Shown: positions 28,259-37,771 of the stretch, in pieces | Numbering within the stretch: the first letter of the stretch is position 1 | Layout: every line of letters starts with the position of its first letter | From: Prevotella sp. | Lineage (GTDB): Bacteria > Bacteroidota > Bacteroidia > Bacteroidales > Bacteroidaceae | Assembly (NCBI GenBank): GCA_017934525.1 | Contig: JAGBJJ010000054.1 | Span: 1-64,000 of the forward strand | Reading direction: 5' to 3' | DNA: 64,000 bases | The notes under the pieces: model-generated | Seen by the model: the letters and a program-made list of their open reading frames with translations, nothing else | Database searches by the model: none | What the model was told of the DNA's origin: nothing | Translations under genes and position numbers: made by a program

Positions 28259-29479
28259 CTACTGTGCACACTTGTTGTTGTCGTCGGTGACATACTGGAT
28301 GTACTGGCTGTAGTCGTGGTCGACCATCACACCGTTCTCGCGGTCGTCGCGCGAAGTGGTGGTCCAGTCCATGTCGTAGCCGTGGCCGGTGGCATCGCGC
28401 AGGATGTGGCCCTCGCCCTCGTTCATCTTCCAGTAAGCCACGAGCCCGGCCGACTTCGGGTCGACACTGCAGAGGCCGGTAGCAATCTCGCTGGTGGCCA
28501 GGGCACGATCCCAAAGGCGCACCTCGGCGATGCGGCCGCTGAAGAACTGGCTGTTGCGATAGCCGCCCCACGACATGCCCAGCTCGAAGCGCTGGAAGGG
28601 GCACACATGGCCTGAGACGCTGGTGGTGGCGTCGAGCACGCCGTCGACGAACATGTTGTAGGTGCTGCCGTCGTAGGTGCAGCTGACGAGATACCAGCGG
28701 TTGGGCTGGAAGTGAGTGGTGGAGAAGGCACGCCCGCCGGGGAGCACCCACTGCAGGATGTCGCCTCCGGCCGATCCGTTCTCGCCGAAGCGGAACATGT
28801 TGGCCTCTTCCTCGCCCTTGCCCTCGATGGCCAGCACGCGCTTGATGTCGCCCACGCGGCCGAAGCCGTTGCTGTAGAACTTGAACTCAACGGTCCATGC
28901 CGTCAGGTCGCGGCGCAGGTTGTCGGCAAAGATGAAGTTCGACGAAGCGTTGGCATTATTCTGCAGGGCTGCAAACTTGACGATGCGCGACACCTTCAGG
29001 AAGATGGTGCGCGAAGCCTCGATGACCTCGCTGACATCGCCATGGGCCTGCTTGATGCTCACAGGGATGACGTAGGTACGCCCTTCCTCAAACTGCTCGG
29101 TGCTGACCACACGGACTGTGGCAGCCGTAGAGATGGCCTGCCCCCTGCCGATGGTCACAGTGCTGTTCTGCAGCTCGACGGCAGAAGTGGGGATGGCATA
29201 AAACGCCGTGCCGTTCTCGGCGTTATAAGCCTCGACGAGTGTGGGGTCGATGGTCAGCTCCACCTGCACGTCAGACTCAACCTGTCGGGTCGACTTCACG
29301 GTGACGGCATAGCTGGCGGGCGTGTCTTCCACGACAAACTTCTGCAGCACCACCTGCTCCGTGCCGCTGACGAGCAGACCGTTCTTGGCATAGTTCATGT
29401 TCTCGCCGTCGCTGCAGGCTGTCAGCAGCAGCGCCAGCAGAGCGATGACATTGATATTCTTAACTCTTATTGCTTTCAT
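28259..29479 (-). CDS. DUF1735 plus LamG-like lectin-fold lipoprotein
   Basis: 406 residues from ATG 29479 (MKAIRVKNINVIALLALLLTACSDGE, lipobox LLTAC); the frame runs to 29509, but this start gives the proper lipoprotein signal. A DUF1735-like domain lies at about 40-150 (VTVKSTRQVESDVQVELTID). A concanavalin-like LamG-3 domain lies at about 185-390, with LTAWTVEFKFYS, NRWYLVSCTYDGSTYNMFVDG and AEVRLWDRALATSEI. Such a pairing beside a GH18 lipoprotein is a recurrent arrangement in N-glycan-type loci of Bacteroides. Likely a cell-surface glycan-binding protein. 35 bp follow the GH18 stop codon, consistent with an operon. Confidence 0.85.
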   Translation of the reverse strand: MKAIRVKNINVIALLALLLTACSDGENMNYAKNGLLVSGTEQVVLQKFVVEDTPASYAVTVKSTRQVESDVQVELTIDPTLVEAYNAENGTAFYAIPTSAVELQNSTVTIGRGQAISTAATVRVVSTEQFEEGRTYVIPVSIKQAHGDVSEVIEASRTIFLKVSRIVKFAALQNNANASSNFIFADNLRRDLTAWTVEFKFYSNGFGRVGDIKRVLAIEGKGEEEANMFRFGENGSAGGDILQWVLPGGRAFSTTHFQPNRWYLVSCTYDGSTYNMFVDGVLDATTSVSGHVCPFQRFELGMSWGGYRNSQFFSGRIAEVRLWDRALATSEIATGLCSVDPKSAGLVAYWKMNEGEGHILRDATGHGYDMDWTTTSRDDRENGVMVDHDYSQYIQYVTDDNNKCAQ

Positions 29480-29514
29480 AATGGAATGGTTTGATACTTG
29501 TTCGTTCATGCTTC

Positions 29515-30477
29515 TTATTTATGCAGCGCGGGATTCATAATCTGAATGGCTGCGCGAATGGCATCGTAGGGCACGCCCGTAGAGGTGTGGTAGTAGTTGC
29601 GCTCCACATAGAAGGCACCGCAACCGCCCTTATGCCCGGTGGCAGGCTCCCAGGCGGCATAGTTCTTGATCTGGCCGCCTTCGGGGTAATGGCCGAACGA
29701 CTCGCAGTAGACAGTCTTCTCGTCGGCATGTCCGACTGCGCCCACACCGGCGCCCTGCATGCTATATGCCTGCTTGATGAGGTAGTCGCAGTAGGGGTCG
29801 ATATCGGTCGATGGCGACATGCTGAAGTAGTCGACGATGAAGAGTTTCTCAGGCCATGCGCCGTCAGGACCGAAGAAGCGATGGCACTCCCGGGCCACCA
29901 CCATCATATCGTCAGACGACCAGCCCTCGAAGTCGAAGTCGACACCATCGAGGCCGCACTTCACCACCGTGTCGCAGGCCCAGCGGGCATAGCTTCTCAG
30001 GGCTTCTTCCGAGCTGTCTTCATCGAGGTTATAGTACTTGCCCGTGAGCCGGAACTGGTCGTCGCGGTCGTAGAACACGTGCCGGTAGTTCGAGGCATCA
30101 GCGTGCATCACGAAGCGCGTGCCCTTCTTCTGCTGACATTCCAGCATGTCCTGGTAGGCCACGGGGTGTGTCTCGGCCGTGGGTATGCCCATCCAGAGGT
30201 TGACAATGTCGAGGCTGTCGGGCAGACCGATGAGACGTTCGCCCCACGAGGCTGGATCCTTATAGCCCGTGGCACCCTCGATGGGGGCCCAGTCGGCATA
30301 GTAGACGTAGCTTATCTCATGCTCACTCTGCTTGAAGGCGCGCAGGTTGGCGTAGTATTGCTCGTCGTAGGTCAGGGGCTTCTGTATGTCGAGAGCCTCT
30401 GTGTCGGTGTCGCATGAAGCCAGACCGCCGCAAAGCATGGCAACGAAGCCAAATATAGCAAATATTCTGTGTTTCAT
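29515..30477 (-). CDS. GH18-family endoglycosidase lipoprotein
   Basis: 320 residues with lipobox GGLASC (Cys22). The GH18 signature DxxDxDxE is complete: Asp177-x-x-Asp180-x-Asp182-x-Glu184 (LDGVDFDFEGW), with Glu184 the expected acid/base and Asp182 the neighbour assisting substrate. Upstream SYVYYADW is the first beta strand of the barrel. Family members with SusC/SusD, DUF1735 and LamG partners are endo-beta-N-acetylglucosaminidases that release N-glycans from glycoproteins; a chitinase activity is the alternative. It is expected on the outer membrane surface. No catalytic residue is missing. Confidence 0.85.
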   Translation of the reverse strand: MKHRIFAIFGFVAMLCGGLASCDTDTEALDIQKPLTYDEQYYANLRAFKQSEHEISYVYYADWAPIEGATGYKDPASWGERLIGLPDSLDIVNLWMGIPTAETHPVAYQDMLECQQKKGTRFVMHADASNYRHVFYDRDDQFRLTGKYYNLDEDSSEEALRSYARWACDTVVKCGLDGVDFDFEGWSSDDMMVVARECHRFFGPDGAWPEKLFIVDYFSMSPSTDIDPYCDYLIKQAYSMQGAGVGAVGHADEKTVYCESFGHYPEGGQIKNYAAWEPATGHKGGCGAFYVERNYYHTSTGVPYDAIRAAIQIMNPALHK

Positions 30478-30527
30478 ATCTTGTTATGTTCTTATTGATT
30501 CGTGTTTCTGACTCTCACATTGAGTGG

Positions 30528-32144
30528 TTAGTTCTTGCGGTCCCACCACAGGCGCGTGCCGCCATTGTCAGCTCCGCCGCCGAGGGCCTCGCCGCTGAGC
30601 ACCGACACGGCAGCGCTGACCACGGCGCCGTTGGTCTCATACTCCGACGTGGGGAACGGGCAGCGGCGCACCTGCTTCTCGGTGTCGATGGTGCCGTTGC
30701 TGTCGTTGTTGACCACAGGAATCAGGTGCGGATAGCCCGTGCGGCGGAACTCAGCCCAGCCCTCGCAGCCGTCGGGGTACATGGCAATCCACTTCTGCGT
30801 GATGATGCGCTCCAGGCTGGTCTCGAAGGCATCGTCGTCCTGCCATGCAATGGTGATGGTGGCGGGGACGGGATAGTCGTTGCTGTCGCCGGTCATGTCG
30901 ACGTAGGCCACCGGGGCAGCGTCGGTGTTGGCCAGATAGGCCTCAGCACCCGACACGCCGTTTTCGGCAAACGAAGTCTTGATGCCGTTCTCGTAGAAGG
31001 TCTTGGCATCGCCGCCCATCTGCCAGCCGCGCAACGCGCCCTCGGCACGCAGGAACCACGACTCGGCGGCCGTCATCCAGACGATGGGTGTGGAAGAGCG
31101 GTCGATGTTGAGGTTCGAGATGTCGGCACCGGCATACTTCGCGGGGTTCATGTTGTGCACGCCGAGTCGCACGCCGTGGTAGCCGCCGTCGGCAGCAGGC
31201 TTGAAGTAGGCAGCACGTCGCGGGTCGCCATAGCCGTTCATGTAGGCATCCATCGAAGCACTCATGCGTATCTCACCGGCATTGAAGGTGTAGGCCATGT
31301 CGTAATTAGGATGGAAATAGGTCACCTTGTTGTGCATCAGGGCAGCACGCTCGTTAGTCTCCTCGATGAATCCCACGGAACAGGCAGCCGACTTCTCGGC
31401 CTCCTGACGCGCCAGGGCCTCGTCGGCATAGACCACGCGCATGGCCAGACGGAGGCGCAGCGTGTTGGCAAACTTCACCCACTGGCGCACGCTGCCGTCG
31501 AAGACGATGTCATAGTCGGTGAGCATCTGGGCGTCAGACTCGGCCAGCGGTGTGAGCACCTCGATGGCCTTGTCGAGCTCGTCGAAGAATGTCTTGTAGA
31601 TGTCGCTCTGTGCATCGTAGGCCGTGCCGATGGAGCCGCTGCCGAAATGGATGTAAGGCATGGGTCCGTAGGTGTCGGTGACGCGGTGCAGGGCCTCCAC
31701 CTTCACGATGTCGGCCAGCGCACCTATCTGAGGCATGCTGAGGTTCTCGGCCTGCTCCTTCATCTTCTGCCAGGCAGGCATCACCTCCGAGAAGGCTCGG
31801 GTGAAGAGCTGGTTATACCATCCGCTGACGAAGCTGTAGCTGCCGTTGTGCACACCGCTGCGCCAGGTGCCGGTGAGTCCGATGTAGCCCGAGAAGGGGT
31901 CGTTGGTCAGGCCCTGCGCCACCTGATAGTCGCTGCTATAGCACTTGCCCGTGCCGTCGTCGTAGAGCACCACGCGGGTCTGCATCTGGGTGAAGAATGC
32001 GCCCACGGTCTGATAGTCGCGGCCCAGCTGCTCCTCGGTGATGCGTGTGGGGTCGGTGTTGATATCGTCAAAACTGCCCGTACAAGCCGTTGCCAGCAGG
32101 GTGGTGAGGGCAGCGGCAAATATGTATTGAGTGATTGCTTTCAT
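30528..32144 (-). CDS. SusD-family (SusD-like_2 type) glycan-binding lipoprotein
   Basis: 538 residues, lipobox LLATACTGSFDDINTDP. The N-terminal block FDDINTDPTRITEEQLGRD and VKFANTLRLRLAMRVVYAD belong to the SusD-like_2 group, the type that accompanies GH18/DUF1735 loci, rather than the RagB/SusD type of the first operon. The partner SusC lies 25 bp upstream. Role: substrate-binding lid of the transporter. No truncation or frameshift. Confidence 0.92.
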   Translation of the reverse strand: MKAITQYIFAAALTTLLATACTGSFDDINTDPTRITEEQLGRDYQTVGAFFTQMQTRVVLYDDGTGKCYSSDYQVAQGLTNDPFSGYIGLTGTWRSGVHNGSYSFVSGWYNQLFTRAFSEVMPAWQKMKEQAENLSMPQIGALADIVKVEALHRVTDTYGPMPYIHFGSGSIGTAYDAQSDIYKTFFDELDKAIEVLTPLAESDAQMLTDYDIVFDGSVRQWVKFANTLRLRLAMRVVYADEALARQEAEKSAACSVGFIEETNERAALMHNKVTYFHPNYDMAYTFNAGEIRMSASMDAYMNGYGDPRRAAYFKPAADGGYHGVRLGVHNMNPAKYAGADISNLNIDRSSTPIVWMTAAESWFLRAEGALRGWQMGGDAKTFYENGIKTSFAENGVSGAEAYLANTDAAPVAYVDMTGDSNDYPVPATITIAWQDDDAFETSLERIITQKWIAMYPDGCEGWAEFRRTGYPHLIPVVNNDSNGTIDTEKQVRRCPFPTSEYETNGAVVSAAVSVLSGEALGGGADNGGTRLWWDRKN

Positions 32145-32169
32145 ATCTTTATTTCTCCTTTCATGCTGA

Positions 32170-35100
32170 TTAGAATTTAACCTTCAGGGCAAATCCCATC
32201 GACCGCAGGCTGGGCTGCATGAAGTAGTCGATGCCCTGATAGTAGGTGCCGGTGTTCGAAGTGGCCTCGGGGTCGAAGGGTGCCTTGTTGTAGAGCATCC
32301 ACAGGTTGTGGGCCACGAAAGAGACGTTGAGTCCCTTCATCCAGCTGATGATGCCGGTGATGGGCACGTCGAAGCCCAGCGAGAGTTCCTGCAGGCGCAG
32401 GTTGGTGGCACTGTAGACGTAGCGTGAGTCGACCGTTCCCTGCGGGTTGCCCACCGTCTGATAGTAGGCCTGTGCAGGGATGGGGCGGCCGTTGATGACG
32501 ACGCCGCCGTTGTTGCGTGCGTCCTGCGAGGCCTTCGACGCACCGTAGTAGTCGAGGATGGCCTGCGTCTCCGACACGACGACGCCTCCGTTGCGATAGG
32601 CAAAGAGGAAGCCGAGCGTGAAGCCCTTCCACGAGAGGTTGTTGCCCCACGAGAGGTTGTAGTTAGGCGTGGCCTTGCCGGCATAGACGTAGTACTGGTT
32701 CTCGTTGGGGTTCTTCTCCACGGCCTGCGAGCTGGGGTCTACATAGATGGCTCCGTGCTCGTCGGTCTTGAGCGTCGAGACGTAGATGTCGCCGATGGTG
32801 CCTCCCTCGGTCAGACGGATCTGATAGCCCGACATGCCGCCCATGTAGAGCTCGCTGAGGTTGTACACCTGCCCGTCGATGGGGTTGTGCCATTCGCGCA
32901 GCAGCTCTTTGATCTCGTTGCGGTTGAGGGTCCAGTTCAGATAGGCCTCCCACTTCACCTTGCCGATGTTCTGGTTGAAGCGTGCCGACAGCTCCACGCC
33001 CTTGTTGTCTACGCGGCCGCCGTTGACAATGGCACTGGTGTAACCCGTCGACGACGACATGGCGGGCTGGAAGAACTGGTTGTAGGTGCGCGAATAATAG
33101 AGGGTGGCCCCCACACGCAGCTTGTTGCGGAAGAGCACCATGTCCAGACCGGCCTCCCACGACTTGGTCTTCTCGGGCTTCAGGTCGTCATAGAGCACGG
33201 TCGACGTGTTGACAAAGCCGGTAGAAGGGTTCACCTCGTAGAAGTTGCGGGTCAGGAAGGGGTCATTGGGCTCGTTGCCCACCTCAGAGTAAGAGATGCG
33301 GGTCTTCAGGTAGTTGAGCCAGTTGTTGCTCTTCAGCTGGGGCAGGATGTCGGTCCAGATGCCCGAGATGCCGGCCGACCAGTAGAAGTAGCTGTGGTGG
33401 GAGTCGGCGTCGATGGGCGACACCCATTCGCTGGAGCGGTACAGCTTCGACGACCAGTCGTTGCGGGCAGTCAGGTCGATGTAGGCCATGCTGCGATAGC
33501 CCAGCTGGGCGGTGGCATAGACGCTCTCCAGGATGGAGCGCGGATTGGTCTGGAAGGGTTTGAAGTTGGAGTTCGACGTGTCTACGTTGGTAAACGTGAA
33601 GAGGTTTGCCGTACCCTTCAGGTGGCCCTTGAAGCCGTTCGTCTCTGCGTCGCGACGGTCGAAGCTCGTGCCGAGCACGCCGGTGAGGTTCCAGTCTTCG
33701 CCGTTGAAATACTTGTTGAACTTGGCGAAGGCCTCAGCGAAGAGCTGCCGGCTCGAGGTGTTGTTGAGGGCGTAGTGGCCATACTTCGAGGCATAGAGGG
33801 TGTTGGTAGAGGCATAGAACTTCTCCTCGTACTTCTCGATGCTCTTGTCGTACTTCACGCGTCCGGTCACGTCGACCCAGTCGGCAATCTTCCAGTTGAG
33901 CGAAGCCGTCAGCTGGTGGCGCTCCTTGTGGTTGACGAACTTCTCGCGCTCGGTCTCCCAATAGGGGTTCTCCATCGCGATGTCGTAGTTGTAAGGCCAG
34001 TACTGTGTGCCGAAGTTGCGCTCCGAGTCGTAACGCTCGTAATAGCCCAGCTTCGAGAAGTCGTCGCCGGCAGGGAAGAGGTAGATGGGCACGAGGGGGT
34101 TGTGATACTGTCCCTGAGCCAGCATGTTCTGCTCCTTCACGCTGGAGAGCATGTAGCTCACGTCGAGCGTCATGCGGTCGTTGAGGAACGACGTGGTGTT
34201 GCGCACCGAGAGGTTGTAGCGGTCGTACTCGTTAGACGGTATGATGCCCTCGGCATTGGTCGAGCCCACCGAGAGGTAGGTTTGGTTCTTGTCGGAGCCC
34301 ACGGAGATGCTGGCCGAGTTGGAGAAGTTCACGCCCGTCTGCAGGAAGTCCATCGGGTCGTAGCTGCTGGGCGTGGTCAGCTTCTCGCCCCAGCTGAAGT
34401 AGCTGCCGGCCTCGGTGGGGCCATACTGGTTCTGCAGCTCGGGCATGACGAAGGGTCGTGAAAACTGCAGGCTGCTGGTGTAGTTCACGTCGACCTTGCC
34501 AGCCCTTCCCTTCTTTGTGGTGATGATGATGACGCCGTTGGCGGCGTTGGCACCATAGAGGGCAGCGGCCGATGGTCCCGTCAGTGCCGAGATGCTCTCT
34601 ATGTCGTCGGGGTTCAGGTTCGACACGGCGTCGCCCGACTGTCCGGCCCCCGAGAACACATCGTCAGGCTGCGACGACTGCAGGTTTTGCATGGGTATGC
34701 CATCGATGACATAGAGCACGTTGTTGTTGCCGTTGATAGACTTGGCGCCGCGCATGACGACACGCGACGAGGCTCCTGCGCCCGATGCCGAGGCATTGAT
34801 TTGCACACCGGCCACCTTGCCGCTGAGCGAGTTGACGAAGTTGGCGTCCTGCACCGTCATCACAGCGTCGGAGCCCAGCTGCTGCACGTTGTAGGACAGC
34901 GACTTGCTGTCTTTTTTGATACCCAGGGCAGTCACCACCACCTCGTTCAGCGTGGCGGTGTCCTCGCTCATCGTCACGGTCATGGCACCCTGCCTGGCCT
35001 TCACCTCCTGGTTTTTGAAGCCGATGTATGACACGACGAGCGTCGATCCGGCAGGGGCTTCGATGGAAAAGTTACCGTTCAGATCGGTAACGGCATTACG

Positions 35101-35298
35101 GTTGGTGCCTCTCACGGTCACGGTGGCACCGATGACGGGCTCGCCGTTAGCATCGACGACCCGTCCTTTCACCTGACTTCTCCCCTCCGACTGCTGCACG
35201 TCGGCACTGGTCTGCACGGCTGTGGCAGCCGCCATCCCTGCCGATGTCGCAGAGAGTGCAAGCAAGAGGAGAAGTCGCGTCCTGTTGTTCTTCTTCAT
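32170..35298 (-). CDS. SusC-family TonB-dependent outer-membrane transporter
   Basis: 1042 residues: signal peptide (MKKNNRTRLLLLLALSATSAG), carboxypeptidase-like domain (VKGRVVDANGEPVIGATVTV), TonB-box region LNEVVVTALG, plug (SSRVVMRGAKSINGNNNVLY; GPSAAALYGANAANGVIII) and barrel ending MGFALKVKF. It imports large oligosaccharides with the adjacent SusD. It is the first gene of a six-gene minus-strand locus (SusC, SusD, GH18, DUF1735-LamG, DUF1735-discoidin, GH28). No clear TAnnTTTG box was found in the 84 bp upstream, so transcription may need an activator or start further back. No regulator gene is adjacent. Confidence 0.93.
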   Translation of the reverse strand: MKKNNRTRLLLLLALSATSAGMAAATAVQTSADVQQSEGRSQVKGRVVDANGEPVIGATVTVRGTNRNAVTDLNGNFSIEAPAGSTLVVSYIGFKNQEVKARQGAMTVTMSEDTATLNEVVVTALGIKKDSKSLSYNVQQLGSDAVMTVQDANFVNSLSGKVAGVQINASASGAGASSRVVMRGAKSINGNNNVLYVIDGIPMQNLQSSQPDDVFSGAGQSGDAVSNLNPDDIESISALTGPSAAALYGANAANGVIIITTKKGRAGKVDVNYTSSLQFSRPFVMPELQNQYGPTEAGSYFSWGEKLTTPSSYDPMDFLQTGVNFSNSASISVGSDKNQTYLSVGSTNAEGIIPSNEYDRYNLSVRNTTSFLNDRMTLDVSYMLSSVKEQNMLAQGQYHNPLVPIYLFPAGDDFSKLGYYERYDSERNFGTQYWPYNYDIAMENPYWETEREKFVNHKERHQLTASLNWKIADWVDVTGRVKYDKSIEKYEEKFYASTNTLYASKYGHYALNNTSSRQLFAEAFAKFNKYFNGEDWNLTGVLGTSFDRRDAETNGFKGHLKGTANLFTFTNVDTSNSNFKPFQTNPRSILESVYATAQLGYRSMAYIDLTARNDWSSKLYRSSEWVSPIDADSHHSYFYWSAGISGIWTDILPQLKSNNWLNYLKTRISYSEVGNEPNDPFLTRNFYEVNPSTGFVNTSTVLYDDLKPEKTKSWEAGLDMVLFRNKLRVGATLYYSRTYNQFFQPAMSSSTGYTSAIVNGGRVDNKGVELSARFNQNIGKVKWEAYLNWTLNRNEIKELLREWHNPIDGQVYNLSELYMGGMSGYQIRLTEGGTIGDIYVSTLKTDEHGAIYVDPSSQAVEKNPNENQYYVYAGKATPNYNLSWGNNLSWKGFTLGFLFAYRNGGVVVSETQAILDYYGASKASQDARNNGGVVINGRPIPAQAYYQTVGNPQGTVDSRYVYSATNLRLQELSLGFDVPITGIISWMKGLNVSFVAHNLWMLYNKAPFDPEATSNTGTYYQGIDYFMQPSLRSMGFALKVKF

Positions 35299-35382
35299 AA
35301 ATTTATTTTTTAAGTTAGTTGTATTACTTTTAGATGGATGATGGGAGTTAGCAAGAACTCCTTACTCCTCAAAAAAACTCCT

Positions 35383-36123
35383 TCACTTACTCGGCAGCCA
35401 CGTCACGCGCAGCTCAGCAGCCTCCTGGCCGTTTACACGCGGCACGATGACGATGCTGCGGCGGCCGGCGTGCCTGTGACGCTCGGTGTAAGTCACGCTG
35501 ACGATGCGCCGCTCGCCAGGGCGCAGCAACACGTAGTCAGGTATCGACAGCGTCCTGTAGTTGGGGCGGCGCTGCAACACCACGATCATCGGGCGGTCGG
35601 TGTCGTTGGCCATGCGCAGCTGCAGCTCCTGCGTCTCGCCCACCTCCAGCCTGCCGAAGGGCAGCACTCTGTGGCTCATGTAGAGCCCGCCGCCGTAGTG
35701 ATAGGGATGGTCGTCGGTGACGGGATGCCGCATGGGCACCACCTCGCCCTTCACCCACAGCCGCACATACTGGCGGCCGTCGTTGAGCAGCACCACCACC
35801 TCTTTGGTGAAGCGCCCCTCCCTGTAGCGCGGATTAAACGTCACGGTCAGCCTGCCGCTCTTGCCCGGGGCAATGGGCTGCTTGTCATGGCGGGCCGTGG
35901 TGCAGCCACACCAGGCCGTCACGTCGCTCACCACACACGGCGAGGCTCCCTCGTTGCGCAGCACAAACGTATGGCTCACCGGGCCGTCGGCCTCGCTGAT
36001 GCGCCCGAAGTCGAACACCTTCGCATCGGGCACCAGGGTGGTGCAGAACGCCGGCGCCTGCTGGCAATGAGCCGCCAGCGCGCCCAGCAGGGCCAGAAGC
36101 ATGAGTACAGCACGGCGCATCAT
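35383..36123 (-). CDS. DUF1573 domain secreted protein
   Basis: 246 residues with a signal peptide (MMRRAVLMLLALLGALAAHCQ). The DUF1573 block is at about 33-115: FDFGRISEADGPVSHTF, then AWCGCTTARHDKQPIAPG and VTFNPRYREGRFTKEV. This is an Ig-like fold of unknown function common in Bacteroidota. A second similar beta domain follows to the end. Its ATG overlaps the folK stop (ATGA, four bases), so translation is probably coupled and it is the last gene of the ftsX-to-folK series. The role at the envelope is unknown. Confidence 0.85.
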   Translation of the reverse strand: MMRRAVLMLLALLGALAAHCQQAPAFCTTLVPDAKVFDFGRISEADGPVSHTFVLRNEGASPCVVSDVTAWCGCTTARHDKQPIAPGKSGRLTVTFNPRYREGRFTKEVVVLLNDGRQYVRLWVKGEVVPMRHPVTDDHPYHYGGGLYMSHRVLPFGRLEVGETQELQLRMANDTDRPMIVVLQRRPNYRTLSIPDYVLLRPGERRIVSVTYTERHRHAGRRSIVIVPRVNGQEAAELRVTWLPSK

Positions 36124-36575
36124 GGCATCATGTGGCTATGGTCACCCGTCAGCGCCATCACCTCTTTCAGCGGCTGCATGACAAAGGGGCGCTGGCTCAT
36201 CAGCGGATGGGGTATCTGCAGGTCGGGCTCGTCGATGCGACGGTCGTCGTAGAGCAGTATGTCTATGTCTATCGGGCGGTCGTGGTAGACCGTGGCGCCG
36301 TGGCGCCGGGTGGCATGGCGGCATGTCTTGCCGAGCCGCCGCTCTATGAGCTTGGTGCGATGGAGCACCTCGCGGGGCGTGCATACCGTCAGCACGGCCG
36401 CGACACTGTTCACGAAGCCGTGATCCGACTGGAAGCCCCAGGGCTCGGAATAGAAAAAGGCCGACCGGCCCTTCAGCGGGCCTATCAGCCTTTCTATGTG
36501 TCGGTAAGCCCTGAGTATGGTCTGCTCCCTGTCGCCAAGGTTGGCCCCCAGTCCTAAATATACCGTGTGAAGCAT
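36120..36575 (-). CDS. folK: 2-amino-4-hydroxy-6-hydroxymethyldihydropteridine pyrophosphokinase
   Basis: 151 residues from ATG 36575 (MLHTVYLGLGANLGDRE), preceded by AAGGTGAG; ATG 36587 is the alternative. Family signature DRPIDIDILLYD and start YLGLGANLGDR are intact, as are SEPWGFQSDHGFVNSV and IPHPLMSQRPFVMQPL. It transfers pyrophosphate from ATP to the pterin in folate synthesis. folE, an earlier step of the same pathway, is also in the window at 60032 but not linked. It sits 53 bp after queA and overlaps the DUF1573 gene. Confidence 0.95.
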   Translation of the reverse strand: MLHTVYLGLGANLGDREQTILRAYRHIERLIGPLKGRSAFFYSEPWGFQSDHGFVNSVAAVLTVCTPREVLHRTKLIERRLGKTCRHATRRHGATVYHDRPIDIDILLYDDRRIDEPDLQIPHPLMSQRPFVMQPLKEVMALTGDHSHMMP

Positions 36576-36628
36576 CTCACCTTCCATAGCTCACCAGTCT
36601 TTTCTTGTTCTACACGCGACGGCGCTTA

Positions 36629-37771
36629 TCAGTCGTCGAGTATCAGCATGGCGTCGCCGTAGCACCCGAACATGAACTTGTTCTTCAGCGCCTGGCGGTA
36701 GGCCTCGATGACCAGGTTGTAGCCGCCGAAGGCAGCCGTGGCCATCATCATGGTCGACTCGGGGTGGTAGAAGTTGGTGATGAGCGAGTTGGTCATGCCG
36801 AAGTCGTAGGGCGGGAAGATAAACTTGTTGGTCCATCCGTCGAACTCCTTCAGCAGGCCGTCGGTGCCTACGGCCGACTCGGTGGCCCTCAGCGTGCTGA
36901 TGCCGATGGAGCACACGCGGTGGCCGCTCTGCTTGGCGTCGTTCACCATCTGGCATGCCTCGGCCGAGATGATCATCTGCTCTGAGTTCATCTTGTGCTT
37001 CGTCAGGTCTTCCACCTCGATGGGGTCAAACGACCCCAGACCGCAGTGGATGGTGATATACGCAAATTCGAAGCCGCGTATCTCCATCATCTTCATCAGC
37101 TGCTTGCTGAAGTGCAGACCGGTGGAGGGGGCCGTCACAGCACCTTCGTGCTTGGCATAGATGGTCTGAAACTGCTCCATGTCGTCTTCCTCGGCCGGAC
37201 GGCGGTCTACGATGTAGCGGGGCAGCGGGGCCTCACCCAGGGCGAAGAGCTCCTTCTTGAACTCGTCGTGCGGACAGTCGTAGAGGAAACGCAGCGTACG
37301 TCCGCGCGACGTGGTGTTGTCGATGACTTCGGCCACCATGGGGCCGTCGCCGTCGAAGAACAGCTTGTTGCCGATGCGTATCTTGCGGGCGGGCTCTACG
37401 AGCACGTCCCACAGGCGCAGCTCCTCGTTGAGCTCGCGCAGCAGAAACACCTCGATCTTGGCGTCGGTCTTCTCCTTGGTGCCATAGAGTCGGGCGGGAA
37501 ACACCTGCGTGTCGTTGAAGATAAACGTGTCGCCCTCGTCGAAGTAGTTCACCAGATCGCGAAACGTCATCAGCTCCTCGGTGTCGTTGCCGTCGGCATC
37601 CTTCTTAAACAGGTCGATCTTCTGACTCTTGCGGTGGAGTACCATCAGCTTACACATGTCGCGGTTGTAGACGCGCTCCACAGTGCCGTCTTCGTTCTCA
37701 AAGACCCGGTGGGGAGGATAGAGCGCCACCTGGTCGTCGGGCAACTTAAATTTAAATTGTGATAACTTCAT
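36629..37771 (-). CDS. queA: S-adenosylmethionine:tRNA ribosyltransferase-isomerase
   Basis: 380 residues. Landmarks: YFDEGDTFIFNDTQVFPARLYG, given in part as GDTFIFNDTQVFPARL, then EGAVTAPSTGLHF, GFEFAYITIHCGLGSF and TNSLITNFYHPESTMMM near the end. It builds the epoxyqueuosine ring on tRNA from SAM in the cytoplasm. Its start codon overlaps the truB stop (ATGA), indicating translational coupling of two tRNA-modification genes. The length is slightly above the usual 340-350 because of acidic loop additions near 50-65, a pattern seen in Bacteroidota. Start ATG 37771 is supported by this overlap. Confidence 0.96.
   Translation of the reverse strand: MKLSQFKFKLPDDQVALYPPHRVFENEDGTVERVYNRDMCKLMVLHRKSQKIDLFKKDADGNDTEELMTFRDLVNYFDEGDTFIFNDTQVFPARLYGTKEKTDAKIEVFLLRELNEELRLWDVLVEPARKIRIGNKLFFDGDGPMVAEVIDNTTSRGRTLRFLYDCPHDEFKKELFALGEAPLPRYIVDRRPAEEDDMEQFQTIYAKHEGAVTAPSTGLHFSKQLMKMMEIRGFEFAYITIHCGLGSFDPIEVEDLTKHKMNSEQMIISAEACQMVNDAKQSGHRVCSIGISTLRATESAVGTDGLLKEFDGWTNKFIFPPYDFGMTNSLITNFYHPESTMMMATAAFGGYNLVIEAYRQALKNKFMFGCYGDAMLILDD

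Noticed and set aside
35299..35382. Promoter immediately upstream of the second SusC gene
   Set aside because: No TAnnTTTG box with a -33 element was found; only a weak GGAGTT/AACTCC dyad is present.
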